A stretch of 64,000 nucleotides of DNA from a bacterium (GCA_024226315.1 JAAELT010000696.1:1-64000); one strand, 5' to 3'; shown: positions 44,158 to 54,222, counted from the stretch's first letter. A program made the numbers and translations. Notes: generated from the letters alone by a model not told the origin.

Positions 44158-45537
44158 TCAGTGCCCGGCGTAGAGTCGCTGCAGCTCGACGGTGCGCTTT
44201 CGCGCCGCCTCGAGCCGCGGCAGGTAGGCGGGGTCGCCGGCCAGGTTGCGCGCCTCCGTGGGGTCGCGCTCCAGGTCGTAGAGCTCTTCGTGATCGTGGT
44301 CGAGGTAACGGATGTACTTGATGCTCTCGGTGCGCAGCCCCTCGTATCGCGGGATCGAAGTGTCTGGCGGACGGGTGAAGGAGTGCTCGAGGAACAGGTC
44401 CTGGCGCCAAGGTGGCGACTCGCCGGCGAGCAGCGGCACCAGGCTGCGCCCCTGCATGGCGGCGGGGACGTCGATCCCGGCGAGCTCCAGGATGGTCTCG
44501 GGCAGGTCGACGTTCGTCACCAGGTGGGGGAGGGTGCGGCCGCGCAGCTCCCGGCCGGGCCGCGGGTCGTGGATCAGGAGCGGTGACAAGATCGACGGCT
44601 CGTAGGCAAGCCACTTGCCGGCGAAGCCCCGCTCGCCGATGAAGTAGCCGTTGTCGCTCATGAACACGATCACCGTTCGTTCGGCTCGGCCGGACGCCGC
44701 CAGGGCGTCCAGGATCGTGCCGACGGCGTCGTCGACGCCCCGGATCATCGCCAGATAGCCGCCCATCATCCGGTCGTAGAGCTCGGGCGTCCAGCGCCAG
44801 TGCCAGCGGTCGCGGTTCTCGGACCGCTTCAGGAATTCAGGGCTCGCGTCGAAGATCTCTTCGCCGCCGGCCGGTGGCGGGAAATCGACGCCGTCATAGA
44901 GATCGGCGTAGCGCTCGGGTGGGATGAACTGGGCAGGATCGGAGTCCTCGGCATGCGGGGCGTTGAACCACACGGTCAGCATGAAGGGTTCGGTCGCGGC
45001 GGCCGCCAGCTCGGCGGCCTTCTTCGCCGTGTAGTCCGTGGCGTGGCTCTCTTCGCCCTCGCGGACCTGGACGTAGGGATCGCGTTCGACGGCGATGAAC
45101 CGGTCGAACAGCAGCTCGGTGCGCTGCGCGTCCAGGTGGGCGCCGTTCTTGCCGACGAACGCCGAGCTGTAGCCGGCATCGCGCAGCAGCCTGGGGTAAC
45201 TCAGGCGCAGATACTCGAGGCGCAACGGCGGGGTGCCGAAGGTGTAGCCATGGGTCTGCTCGTGCAGGCCGGTGAGCACCGTCGCCCGGCTGGAGGGGCA
45301 GATCGGCGAGGTGACGAAGGCGTTGGGGAAAAATACTCCCCGCTCGGCGAGCCGATCGAGGTGGGGCGTCTCGAGCACCGGGTGCAGGAAGCCGAGGGCG
45401 TCGAAGCGCTGGTCGTCGGTGAACAGGAAGACGATGTTGGGGCGCTCGCCGGATGCCTGGTTCGGCCTACCGCGGGTCGCGCAACCGGCGAGCCAGAGGG
45501 CGCAAAGCAGGATCGCAACGGCAGATGTCGCACGCAT
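44158..45537 (-). CDS. Sulfatase lipoprotein
   Basis: The 459-residue protein belongs to the formylglycine sulfatase family. RPNIVFLFTDDQRFDALGFL carries the metal-binding Asp pair and TSPICPSSRATVLTG holds the Cys (C-P-S-S-R) that is converted to formylglycine. FMSDNGYFIGERGFAGKW provides the distal Asp-Asn and Lys. ATG at 45537 gives a lipoprotein signal with the lipobox LAGC, so it is probably anchored in the outer or inner membrane facing the periplasm. Substrate is unknown. No sulfatase-maturating enzyme is seen in the window. Confidence 0.92.
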   Translation of the reverse strand: MRATSAVAILLCALWLAGCATRGRPNQASGERPNIVFLFTDDQRFDALGFLHPVLETPHLDRLAERGVFFPNAFVTSPICPSSRATVLTGLHEQTHGYTFGTPPLRLEYLRLSYPRLLRDAGYSSAFVGKNGAHLDAQRTELLFDRFIAVERDPYVQVREGEESHATDYTAKKAAELAAAATEPFMLTVWFNAPHAEDSDPAQFIPPERYADLYDGVDFPPPAGGEEIFDASPEFLKRSENRDRWHWRWTPELYDRMMGGYLAMIRGVDDAVGTILDALAASGRAERTVIVFMSDNGYFIGERGFAGKWLAYEPSILSPLLIHDPRPGRELRGRTLPHLVTNVDLPETILELAGIDVPAAMQGRSLVPLLAGESPPWRQDLFLEHSFTRPPDTSIPRYEGLRTESIKYIRYLDHDHEELYDLERDPTEARNLAGDPAYLPRLEAARKRTVELQRLYAGH

Positions 45538-45593
45538 CCCGGCGATTCTAGCGCTGTGCCCTCTGTCGTGCCGTTCGGCTTCTCGGAGCGCGG

Positions 45594-46163
45594 CTACTGG
45601 ATTGGGACTTTGTCGTAGACCTCGGCCATGGCGAGCACACAATCGACGGACGGAAGAGGAACGATTTCCTCTGGAGTCAGGTACTCGACCAGCGCCCAGC
45701 CGCTGTCGCCGCGCATGAACTGTTCGACGCGCCGCTCGTACTGGGTGATCAGCAGGTACTCTGCGAGGGATTCGATGCTGCGGTAGAAGTCGAACTTGCG
45801 CCCCCGGTCGTAGGACTCGGTGCCGGGCGACAGAACCTCGATGATCAGGGTCGGGTTGATCAGGGTGTCTTGATGGTCGTCCTGGAACCGGGACTCGCCG
45901 CAGACGACGGTCACGTCGGGGTAGGTGTAGCGGCCGTTGTCCGGGATCCAGACTTTCAGGTCGCTCGGGTAGACCACGTCGGGCCGGCCTTTGAGCTGCG
46001 AATGGAGCTGAGCGATCAGGTTGGTCACGATCAGGTTATGCTCGGGGGAGCTCCCCGGCATCGCGATCATGTTGCCATCAATGTACTCGCTCTTGACCTC
46101 GGCGACGCGCTCGAGGGCCAGATACTCTTCGCGGGTGAGATAGGTCTGGGGCTCGGCGGGCAT
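45594..46163 (-). CDS. Uma2 family (DUF820) putative nuclease, copy 2
   Basis: The 189-residue protein starts at ATG 46163 and has the family features YLTREEYLALERVAEVKSEY, EYIDGNMIAMPGSSPEHN, YTYPDVTVVCGESRF and LIIEVLSPGTESYDRG, then YRSIESLAEYLLI. This is the typical DUF820 PD-(D/E)XK layout with Asp and Glu present. It is clearly diverged from copy 1 at 42848-43561. It is less GC-rich than its neighbours, suggesting separate acquisition. Confidence 0.88.
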   Translation of the reverse strand: MPAEPQTYLTREEYLALERVAEVKSEYIDGNMIAMPGSSPEHNLIVTNLIAQLHSQLKGRPDVVYPSDLKVWIPDNGRYTYPDVTVVCGESRFQDDHQDTLINPTLIIEVLSPGTESYDRGRKFDFYRSIESLAEYLLITQYERRVEQFMRGDSGWALVEYLTPEEIVPLPSVDCVLAMAEVYDKVPIQ

Positions 46164-46250
46164 GATCCTGATCCTAGCGGAGGAGGCGCTCTTTTTCAAG
46201 AGAAATCTATGAAATCATGACTCGCGAGACGATGAGAGCACGATCCGCGG

Positions 46251-49200
46251 CTACTTGCCGCGATCGAGCAGCCGGTACATCACCGGGATCACCACCAGGG
46301 TCAGCGCGGTCGAGCTGAGCAGGCCGCCGATCACCGCCAGGGCCATCGGCGCGCGCAGCTCCGAGCCTTCGCCCAGTCCGATGGCCATCGGCGTCAGGCC
46401 CAGCACGGTGGTGGCGGTGGTCATCAAGATCGGGCGCAAGCGGGTGCGACCGGCGCGGCGCAGGGCGTCGAGCTTGGCGAGCCCTTCGCGTCTCAGGCGG
46501 TTGGCGGTGTCGACCAGGATGATGGCGTTGTTGACCACGATGCCCGCCAGCAGCACGACGCCAATCAGCACCACGATCGAGATCCGGACGTCGAACAAGT
46601 ACAGCGTCGCCAGCACACCGATCAGCGACAGTGGCACGCTGAACAGGATGACGAAGGGGTGGAGCAGCGACTCGAACTGTGACGCCATCACCAGGTAGAC
46701 GAGGAAGATCGCCAGGTAGAGGGCCAGGCGCATGGAGTCGAACGAGGTCTCCATCTCCTGCTGCTGGCCGCCCATGCGCCAGTCGAAGCCCGCCGGCAGG
46801 TCGAGCTCCTCGACCAGACCGGTGATCGCGGCCGACGCCGACGCCAGGTCGCGGCCATCGAGGTTGGCGCTGATCACAGCAACGCGCTCGCCGTCGGCGC
46901 GGCGGATCTCCGCCGGGCCCTCGCCCTCGGTGACCTCGGCGACGGCGGAGAGCGGCAGGGCGGTCTTGCCCTGCTGATAGACGACCAGGTTCTCCAGGTC
47001 GCGGGCCGAGGAGCGGAAGCGTTCGTCCGAGCGCACCCGGATGTCGATGGTGCGGTCCTCGCGCTGAATCTCGGTGGCGACAGTGCCCAGGATCTTCGAC
47101 TGCACCACCGAGGCGACTTCCTGGACCGACAGTCCCAGCGTCGCCAGCCGCTCGCGGTCGAAGCGCACTTGTAGCTCGGGGGTGCCGCCCTCGGCCGAGG
47201 ACTCGACGTCGGTCAGGCCGTCGAGCCCGCGCATGCCGGCGACAAGGCGGTCGGCCAGGCGACGCAGAAGCCGCAGGTTGTAGCCACGGATCTCGACCTC
47301 GATCGGGGTCTTGAAGCTGAAGTAGGAGGGCCGCCCGAAGCGTACCTCCATCTGCTCGGCCGACGCCTCACCGTTCAGGGAATCGCGCATCTCGGCCATC
47401 AGGCGCTCTTCCCGCTCACGCGAAAAGGGTGGCGCGACGGTGAGCGTCACCTGGGCGAGGTTCTCACGGTTCTCGCCGGCGATGCCTCCCTGCTGGCTGG
47501 AAGCGCCGATCAGGGCGTAGACGGTGCCGACGCCGTCGAGGCCAAGGGCAGTCGCCTCGATGCGTGCCAGCCGCCGTTGGGTGACGTCCAGGTGGGTGCC
47601 TGGCGGCAGCTCGGCGTCGAGGAAGAACTCGCCCTGGATGAGCTCTGGCACCAGCTCGCTGCCCAGGCGCGGGTAAAGTGCGAGGCTGCCGCCGAAGAGC
47701 GCCAGCGCTATGGCGACCGTGATCAACGGTCGGCGAAGGGCACCGTCGAGCACCCGGTCGTAGGTCACGGCGACACGCTCGAAGACGGCGCCGAACGCGC
47801 GTGCCGGCAGAGCGACGAGAACCGCCAGCGGTCTGGTGATCAGCAGGACCGTGGTCTTGAGTGCCTTGCCGATCGCGACAATAGAGCGGAAGATCGCGTC
47901 GCTCAGGCGCCGGCGAAGACCTCGCGATGCCGGCTCATTGCCCCCGCCAGCCTCTTCTGCTTCGGTGCGGAAGCCGCGCGAGGCCAACATGGGGATCACG
48001 GTCAGCGCCACCAGCAGCGAGATCAGCAGCGAGTAGGTCACGGTCAACGCCTGGTCGGCGAAGAACTGGGCGGCGACGCCCTCGACGAAGACGATGGGCA
48101 GGAAGACGCAGATCGAGGTCAGGGTCGAGGCGACGATGGCGGTCGCCACCTGGCCGGCGCCGGTGCGCGCCGCCTCGACCTCGTCGAGCCCACCGTCGCG
48201 CCGGCGCTGGATCGATTCCAGGACCACGATGGCGTTGTCCACCAGCAGGCCGATGCCGAGCGTCAGCCCGCCCAGGGACATGATGTTGAGCGAAATGTCC
48301 GAGAGGTACATCAGGAAGAAGGTGGCGACCACCGAGATCGGGATGGCGCCGGCGATGATCAGGGTGGCCTTCCAGCTGCGCAGGAAGAGAAAGAGCACCA
48401 CCACCGCCAAGAGGCCGCCGAGCAGCGCCGTCTGCAGCACTTCGGACACCGAGCGGCGGATATAGCGCGCCTGGTCGGTGATCACCACCACCTCGAGCCC
48501 GGGATCGACGCGCCCGAGCTGGGCGCGCACCGCCTCCAGACCCTCGCGCACGGCGTCCGACACCTTCACCGTGTTGGTGCCGCCGGCCTTGTAGATCGCC
48601 ACCTCCACGCTTTCGCGGCCGTCGATACGGGTGATGATCTCGCGCTCTCGGAAGCCGCGCCGCACCTCGGCCACGTCGTCGAGCCGGACGATGGCGCCGC
48701 GGCCGGCGTCGATCACTACCTCCCGCAGCTGCTCGGGCCGCAGCAGCTCGCCGACGGTGCGAACCATGTACTCGGTCTGGCCGTCGCGCAGCCGGCCGCC
48801 GGTGACGTTGACGTTTTCCTGGCTCAGGCGGTTGATCACGGTGTCGACGCCCAGGCCCAGGTTGGCCAACTGGCGCTCGTCGAGCAGTACCTGGAGCTCC
48901 TCTTCGAGACCGCCCTCGACCAGTGCCGCGGCGACGCCCTCGATCCGTTCCAGCGGTCGCTGAATGCGCTCCTCGGCGACCCGGCGTAGCCTCACCAGGT
49001 CATCGCCGTCCGATTGCCCGCCAGCGGTGCCGGAGACCCCGATGCGCAGGATCGGGTCAAACGATGGATCGTAGCGCAGCAGCACCGGCGGCTCGCTCTC
49101 GAGCGGCAGGCGCAGCTGGTCGAGGCGCTCACGCACGTCGAGGGCGGCGAAGTCCATCGCCGTGTCCCAGGCGAATTCGAGGGTGACCTCGCTCACCTCG

Positions 49201-49457
49201 GGCCGCGAGCTCGACGAGATCCGCACCAGGTTCTGCACCACCCCGACGGCGTTCTCTATCGGCCGCGTCACCAGGCTCTCGACCTCGACCGGGGCGGCGC
49301 CGTCGTAGGTTGTGCGGATGGTCAGGGAGGGGTAGGTGATGTCGGGCAGCAGGTCGGTGGCGAGCTCGCCGAAGGCGACGATGCCGAACACCACCGCGGC
49401 GACGGCGGAGATGAAGACGGTGACCGGACGGCGGATCGAGACGTCGACCAGTCTCAT
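46251..49457 (-). CDS. RND efflux permease, first of two in the operon (downstream copy)
   Basis: The 1068-residue inner-membrane transporter has the RND layout of twelve helices and two large periplasmic loops. It starts MRLVDVSIRRPVTVFISAVA and has the proton-relay helix GLLVDNAIVVLESIQ, with one Asp and an Asn where AcrB has two Asp. HAE1-type drug or hydrophobic-compound export is most likely. A helical insert lies between helices 6 and 7 (SDAIFRSIVAIGKALKTTV). The adaptor gene ends three bases upstream, so the two are cotranscribed. Confidence 0.92.
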   Translation of the reverse strand: MRLVDVSIRRPVTVFISAVAAVVFGIVAFGELATDLLPDITYPSLTIRTTYDGAAPVEVESLVTRPIENAVGVVQNLVRISSSSRPEVSEVTLEFAWDTAMDFAALDVRERLDQLRLPLESEPPVLLRYDPSFDPILRIGVSGTAGGQSDGDDLVRLRRVAEERIQRPLERIEGVAAALVEGGLEEELQVLLDERQLANLGLGVDTVINRLSQENVNVTGGRLRDGQTEYMVRTVGELLRPEQLREVVIDAGRGAIVRLDDVAEVRRGFREREIITRIDGRESVEVAIYKAGGTNTVKVSDAVREGLEAVRAQLGRVDPGLEVVVITDQARYIRRSVSEVLQTALLGGLLAVVVLFLFLRSWKATLIIAGAIPISVVATFFLMYLSDISLNIMSLGGLTLGIGLLVDNAIVVLESIQRRRDGGLDEVEAARTGAGQVATAIVASTLTSICVFLPIVFVEGVAAQFFADQALTVTYSLLISLLVALTVIPMLASRGFRTEAEEAGGGNEPASRGLRRRLSDAIFRSIVAIGKALKTTVLLITRPLAVLVALPARAFGAVFERVAVTYDRVLDGALRRPLITVAIALALFGGSLALYPRLGSELVPELIQGEFFLDAELPPGTHLDVTQRRLARIEATALGLDGVGTVYALIGASSQQGGIAGENRENLAQVTLTVAPPFSREREERLMAEMRDSLNGEASAEQMEVRFGRPSYFSFKTPIEVEIRGYNLRLLRRLADRLVAGMRGLDGLTDVESSAEGGTPELQVRFDRERLATLGLSVQEVASVVQSKILGTVATEIQREDRTIDIRVRSDERFRSSARDLENLVVYQQGKTALPLSAVAEVTEGEGPAEIRRADGERVAVISANLDGRDLASASAAITGLVEELDLPAGFDWRMGGQQQEMETSFDSMRLALYLAIFLVYLVMASQFESLLHPFVILFSVPLSLIGVLATLYLFDVRISIVVLIGVVLLAGIVVNNAIILVDTANRLRREGLAKLDALRRAGRTRLRPILMTTATTVLGLTPMAIGLGEGSELRAPMALAVIGGLLSSTALTLVVIPVMYRLLDRGK

Positions 49458-49460
49458 CCG

Positions 49461-50879
49461 CTAGCCGCCACCGCTCTGGCGCTCCCGCATCCGCTTCAAT
49501 CGCTGTTCGATCTCTTCGTCGCTCAGGCCGCGCTGGCGCATGAAGGATTTGGCGCGTTCGAGTTGTTCGGGGTCGTCGAGGTCGATGTCGCGAAAACCCC
49601 GGCCACCACCAGGTCCGCCGCGTCCGCCGGGCCCGCCGGGTCCGACTCCCTGTCCACCAGCCGACGGTTCCGGCCGCTGGGGCCGGGCTGTTCGCCCCGT
49701 GCCGAATTCGCTGGCCTCGGCGACGCGTTCGCCGGTGACCTCGACGGTGTGCAGGATCTCGACCGGCGTGCCCTCGCTAAGGCCGTCCTGGCCGACGACG
49801 ATGACCGGCTCCCCCTCTTCGAGGCCGGCCCGCACCTCGAGCAGATTCTCGTTCTGGAAGCCCAGCTCCAGGCTGCGCCTTTCGGCGACTCCCTCGGCGG
49901 CCACGAAGACGGTGTCGCCCAGGCTGTCGAGAGCGAGCGCCGACTTGGGGATCACCAGGGCGTCGGGGCGGCGCTCCATTTCCAGGTAGACGCTGGCGAA
50001 CATGCCCGGGCGCAGCCTGCCACGGCCGGCGACCTCGAGGGTGACCTTCACGGTGCCGGTGGCAGCGTCGACGACCGGGCTCAGGCGCAGCACCCGGGCG
50101 GCGAAGGCCTCCTCGCCCCATGCCTCGACCTCGAGCCGCGCCGACTGGCCGACGCGCAGTCGTGGCAGCTCGCGCTCTGGCACCTGGATCGGGCAGAGCA
50201 GGGGATCGAAGTCGGAGAGGCGGAACAGCCGCGAGCCGGACGACAGGTGCTCGGCGAATTTCACGTAGCGCTCGACCACAAGGCCGTCGAAGGGCGCGGT
50301 GATCTCGGTGTAGAGCATTTGCACCCGCAGGCGCTCGAAGTCCCCCTGAGCCGACTGGTAGTTGGCCAGCGCCTGATCGAGAGCCTCCTGGCTCACCAGC
50401 GCGCCGGCCTGGAGCTCCTTGGCGCGCTCGTAGGCCAGGCGAGTCTCCTCGAGCCGCACCCGCGAGACGTCGAGCTGGGCGCGGATCTCCCGATCGTCGA
50501 TGCGCGCCAATACGTCGCCCTCGCGCACCGTCTTGCCCTCTTCGGTCAACAGCTCGACGATCGGCCCGGCGGTGCGCGCCACCAGGTCGACCTCGTTCTC
50601 GGCCTCCAGGGTGCCGTGAGTCTCGAGGTAGGAGGAGATCGGCCGCCGGGCAACCGCCGCCACCTCCACCGGCACGCCCCGGTCGCCTTCGCCGCCGCCC
50701 GAGAAGCCGCCGGGGGGGCCGCCGCGGGAGGAGCTCGGCGGTCCGCCGCTGCCGCCGCGTTCGGATGGTGAGTCGGCGGACTCGTCGGTGGCGCAGGCGA
50801 ACAGCAGGGCGGCCAGGAACAAAACACTGAGGATTCTGATCCCCCCCTTTGAAAAAGGGGGGCTAGGGGGGATTCTCAT
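49461..50879 (-). CDS. RND periplasmic adaptor (membrane fusion protein) lipoprotein
   Basis: The 472-residue protein links RND permeases to an outer-membrane channel. It has a lipoprotein signal (FLAALLFAC), a Gly/Ser/Pro-rich linker, lipoyl halves (VDLVARTAGPIVELLTEEGK and ITAPFDGLVVERYVKFAEHL), a helical hairpin between them (LEETRLAYERAKELQAGALV), and a Gly-rich C-terminus ending in a charged helix. ATG at 50879 overlaps the upstream RND stop (ATGA). Codons 3-15 (IPPSPPFSKGG) are encoded by the palindromic G-run repeat, which sits between the start and the signal peptide. Confidence 0.9.
   Translation of the reverse strand: MRIPPSPPFSKGGIRILSVLFLAALLFACATDESADSPSERGGSGGPPSSSRGGPPGGFSGGGEGDRGVPVEVAAVARRPISSYLETHGTLEAENEVDLVARTAGPIVELLTEEGKTVREGDVLARIDDREIRAQLDVSRVRLEETRLAYERAKELQAGALVSQEALDQALANYQSAQGDFERLRVQMLYTEITAPFDGLVVERYVKFAEHLSSGSRLFRLSDFDPLLCPIQVPERELPRLRVGQSARLEVEAWGEEAFAARVLRLSPVVDAATGTVKVTLEVAGRGRLRPGMFASVYLEMERRPDALVIPKSALALDSLGDTVFVAAEGVAERRSLELGFQNENLLEVRAGLEEGEPVIVVGQDGLSEGTPVEILHTVEVTGERVAEASEFGTGRTARPQRPEPSAGGQGVGPGGPGGRGGPGGGRGFRDIDLDDPEQLERAKSFMRQRGLSDEEIEQRLKRMRERQSGGG
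50842..50870 (-). repeat. CCCCCCTTT-AAAGGGGGG palindromic element, copy 1
   Basis: CCCCCC TTT (50842-50850) and AAA GGGGGG (50854-50862) form a 9-bp stem around GAA, followed by CTAGGGGGG. The reverse complement matches the element at 61370-61400, including the loop and the adjoining CCCCCCT run. In this gene it lies directly after the ATGA-coupled start and is translated as part of the N-terminus. Confidence 0.8.
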
Positions 50880-53800
50880 ATCGCTCTCGCTACACGGGTC
50901 GCGAACCGCCCGACGTCGTCGATCAGAGTGTAGATCGTCGGCACGATCATCAAGGTCAGGAAGGTGGACGTGGTCAACCCACCGAGGATCACCAGCGCGA
51001 CTGGCGCCCAGGTGCCGGCGCGGCCTTCGAGGGGGCCGAACCACTGCGGAAACAGGATCGGCGCCACCATCGGCAGCAGGCCCAGGATGGTGGTCACGGC
51101 GGTCATCAGGATGGCCCGCAGGCGGTGCCGGCCGCCGAGCAGCACCGCTTCGTCCCTGCCAGCGCCCTGGCGGCGCAGGCGGTTGACGTGGTCGATCAGC
51201 ACGATGGCGTTGTTGACCACCACCCCGATCAGGATGATCAGGCCCAGCTCGGTGAAGTTGTCCCGCGCCTGACCGGCCAGCTTCATCACCACGCCGACAC
51301 CGATGAAGGCGAAGGGCACCGCGACCATGATCGAGATGGGGTGGGTGAAGCTCTCGAACAGCGAGGCCATCAGCATGTAGACCAGCAGGATGGCGAAAAG
51401 CAGAGCGAAGTTGGCGCCCTCCTCGTCGCTCTGATCCAGGCGGTTCCAGCGCCCGAAGCTCCAGGTGTAGCCCGGCGGCAGGGGAACCACGCTCATCACC
51501 TCGGCGATGCCCGTCATCGCCCGGCGCGAGGCGATCGGCGAAGTGGTCTCGGCGGTGACCGTGATCTTTGCGCGCCGGTTCTCACGCTCGATCGACCGCG
51601 GTCCCGCCACCTGTTCGAAGTCCGCCAGAGCGTCGAGCGGTAGACCCGAAGTGCCGGAGCCACCGGCGCGCACGGCGACGTTGCGTAGCTGGGTCAGGGT
51701 CTCCCGCGCGGCCTCCTCGTGCAGCATCACCAGGTCGACCTCGCGATCTTCGGTCTTGAGCGTCACCAGCGCCCGGCTGGAAAGCGCACTCTGCACCGTC
51801 GCGGCCACCGCCTGGCTCGACACTCCGGCCTGGATCGCGCGTTCGCGATCGACCCGCACCCGCACCTCGTCGTCACCGCTCTCGAGCGACAGGTCGACGT
51901 CCTGGATGCCGTGCAGGCCGGCGACGCGTTCCGCCACCTCGCGGCCCACCAGCTCGAGTACTTCCGGGTCGTCGCCGGCCAGCTCGAGATGGATTCCCGA
52001 TCTCTGGGGCCCCCTCCGGCTGCGCGCGATGCGGAAGTCGACGCCGGCCACCATCGGCAGCAGCGCGCGTACCCGGTCGGTGACCTCGGCGGTGGTCAGC
52101 TGGCTGTCGTCCTCGTCTTTCAGGTAGAGGTCGAAGCTGCGCTGTCGGCTGCGTCCGCGCGCCCGGCCACCGCCCAGGAAGTAGCTGTAGCTGATGTCGG
52201 CGACGTCGAGCTCATCGCGCTGGGCGTCGAGCAATCCCGCCACGTGGTCGAAGAGGCCCGCGGTCTGTTCCAGGGAGTAGTTGCGCGGCGTGTCGACGTG
52301 GACGGTGACCTGGCGAGCCTGGGTGCGAGAGCCGAAGGAGCGCTCGATCGAACCGAAGAGCACCCAGGAGCCGTAGAGCACCAGGCCGGCGAACGCCACG
52401 AAGGCGAAGCGATGACGCAGAGTGAAGCGCAGAACAGCGCCGTAGCCGCCGGTCAGGCGGTCGAGAAACGGCGTCGGACGGGGCTTCTCGTGCCCGAGCA
52501 GGAGGGCTGCCGCCATCGGCACCACGGTCAGGGCGACCAGCAGGGAAGCGATCATCACGATGCACACCGTGGTGCCGATCTCGACCAGGTAGCGCGAGAA
52601 GAAGCCGCCCCCGCCGCCGGACAGGAAGATCACCGGGATGAACACCGACAGGGTGGTGGCGGTCGAGGCCAGGATCGGCAGGGCCACCTCCGAGGCGCCG
52701 CGCAGGGCGGCGGTGGTCGAGTCCTCGCCAAGCTGCTCGACGTGACGGTAGATCGACTCGATCACCACGATCGAGTTGTCGACCAGCATGCCCAGCGCCA
52801 GCACCAGCCCCATCAGGCTGACCACGTTGAGCGTCATCTCCGACCAGCCGGCCTGGCGCATCAGGAAGATCAGCACGAAGGTGAACACCACCGACACCGG
52901 GATCGCCACCGCGATCAGCAGGGTGGTGCGCCAGCGGCGAAGGAAGGCGAACACAGCGAGCACCGCCAGCAGGCCGCCGAGGAGCCCGGTGTCGCGCAGC
53001 TGGGAGAGGCCCTTGCGGACGTCGACGGAGGAGTCGCGATAGACCCGGTAGGCGAAGCCGTCCTCGGCGGCGAGCGCGGCCAGCTCGGCCTTGGCGCGAT
53101 CGACCACCGCCAGCAGATTGGCGCCGGATTCCTTGTAGACGCGCACGGTCAGCGACTCGGTGCCGTTCAAGAAGTTGAACGACTCCTGGCGCGGGTAGTC
53201 CCAGGCGATCTCCGCGACGTCGCCCAGGCGCAGACCGGCACCGTCGAGCGGCAGATCACGGATCTGGTCGAGGGTGGCGAGCTCACCCAGGCAGCGGACG
53301 ATCAGCTTGCGGCTGCCTTCCCTTACCCAGCCGGCGGAGAGGTTGAGGTGGTTCTGTCGCAGTGCGCTGGTTATTTGCCGGACGTCGATGGCGTGAGCGT
53401 CGAGCCGGTCGGGATCGAGCTGGACCTGAACCTCCCGGGTGCGTAGGCCGCGGACGGTGATCTGGGCCACGCCGTCGAGGCGCTCCAGGCGCGGCTGCAG
53501 TGTCCGCTCGACGTAATCGAAGATCCGCTCACTCTCCCAGCCGGGGCCACCGCTCAGATGGAACCGCATTGCCGGGATGTCGGTGGTCTGGAACCGCCGG
53601 ATTCGCACCTGGCGCAGGTCGGACGGCAGCAGGTGGCGCACGCGGTCCACCCGGTCGCGCACTTCCACAGTCGCCAGGTCCATGTCGCTGCCGTCGACGA
53701 AGGTGAGGTCGATGCGCCCGTCGTCGGCGGAGGCGGCGGCGGTCATGCGATCGAGGCCGTTCAGCGTGCCCAGGGAGTCTTCCAGGGGATGCACGATCAG

Positions 53801-54013
53801 GCGCGAGATCTCCTCCGGGGACGACGACGGATAGCTCGCCTGCACCGACACGTTGGACGACGAGATGGTGGGCAGGAACTCGAGCGGGATCCGCTGCACG
53901 GCCAGCCATCCCATCACCAGCACGCCGAGCAGCAGCATGCCCATCGTCACCCGCCTCCCGACCGCGAAGCGGACGAGGGGGTGGATATGTTGTTCCTGAC
54001 TCGATGTGTCCAT
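50876..54013 (-). CDS. RND efflux permease, second in the operon (upstream copy)
   Basis: The 1045-residue inner-membrane RND transporter begins near HIHPLVRFAVGRRVTMGMLL and carries the same hallmarks: GLVLALGMLVDNSIVVIESI in helix 4 and GVVVNNAIVLIDHVNRLRRQ in helix 10. It is only distantly related to the downstream RND protein. I chose ATG 54013 because it starts just before the first helix. The longer frame upstream runs into the intergenic region. Two permeases share one adaptor in this operon and no TolC-type outer-membrane gene is present. Confidence 0.9.
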   Translation of the reverse strand: MDTSSQEQHIHPLVRFAVGRRVTMGMLLLGVLVMGWLAVQRIPLEFLPTISSSNVSVQASYPSSSPEEISRLIVHPLEDSLGTLNGLDRMTAAASADDGRIDLTFVDGSDMDLATVEVRDRVDRVRHLLPSDLRQVRIRRFQTTDIPAMRFHLSGGPGWESERIFDYVERTLQPRLERLDGVAQITVRGLRTREVQVQLDPDRLDAHAIDVRQITSALRQNHLNLSAGWVREGSRKLIVRCLGELATLDQIRDLPLDGAGLRLGDVAEIAWDYPRQESFNFLNGTESLTVRVYKESGANLLAVVDRAKAELAALAAEDGFAYRVYRDSSVDVRKGLSQLRDTGLLGGLLAVLAVFAFLRRWRTTLLIAVAIPVSVVFTFVLIFLMRQAGWSEMTLNVVSLMGLVLALGMLVDNSIVVIESIYRHVEQLGEDSTTAALRGASEVALPILASTATTLSVFIPVIFLSGGGGGFFSRYLVEIGTTVCIVMIASLLVALTVVPMAAALLLGHEKPRPTPFLDRLTGGYGAVLRFTLRHRFAFVAFAGLVLYGSWVLFGSIERSFGSRTQARQVTVHVDTPRNYSLEQTAGLFDHVAGLLDAQRDELDVADISYSYFLGGGRARGRSRQRSFDLYLKDEDDSQLTTAEVTDRVRALLPMVAGVDFRIARSRRGPQRSGIHLELAGDDPEVLELVGREVAERVAGLHGIQDVDLSLESGDDEVRVRVDRERAIQAGVSSQAVAATVQSALSSRALVTLKTEDREVDLVMLHEEAARETLTQLRNVAVRAGGSGTSGLPLDALADFEQVAGPRSIERENRRAKITVTAETTSPIASRRAMTGIAEVMSVVPLPPGYTWSFGRWNRLDQSDEEGANFALLFAILLVYMLMASLFESFTHPISIMVAVPFAFIGVGVVMKLAGQARDNFTELGLIILIGVVVNNAIVLIDHVNRLRRQGAGRDEAVLLGGRHRLRAILMTAVTTILGLLPMVAPILFPQWFGPLEGRAGTWAPVALVILGGLTTSTFLTLMIVPTIYTLIDDVGRFATRVARAI

Positions 54014-54192
54014 GGTGTCGTCTCGCGGCGCGAGAGGCCCGTTCCTGGCGATGATAGCCGGGGCGTGAGAGGCCACGACGATCCCCCGGCATTCTTTACA
54101 TCCGTTACAAGCCGACCCGGTGGAGGTCGACGAGGAGAGCGCCGGCGCCAATCCCGGACCGGTGGCCGAATCGAGCTGACAACGTGCGGATG

Positions 54193-54222
54193 GTTGTGAA
54201 GTCACAACGAACGCAATAGAAT
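54193..54222 (+). promoter_or_regulatory. Promoter and operator of the RHH-RelE module
   Basis: TTGTGA (54194-54199) and TAGAAT (54217-54222) are spaced by 17 bp, a good sigma-70-type -35 and -10. A perfect 7-bp inverted repeat GTTGTGA-AG-TCACAAC (54193-54208) covers the -35 box, the expected place for autorepression by the ribbon-helix-helix antitoxin. A ribosome site AAGGAG follows at 54230-54235. Confidence 0.7.
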
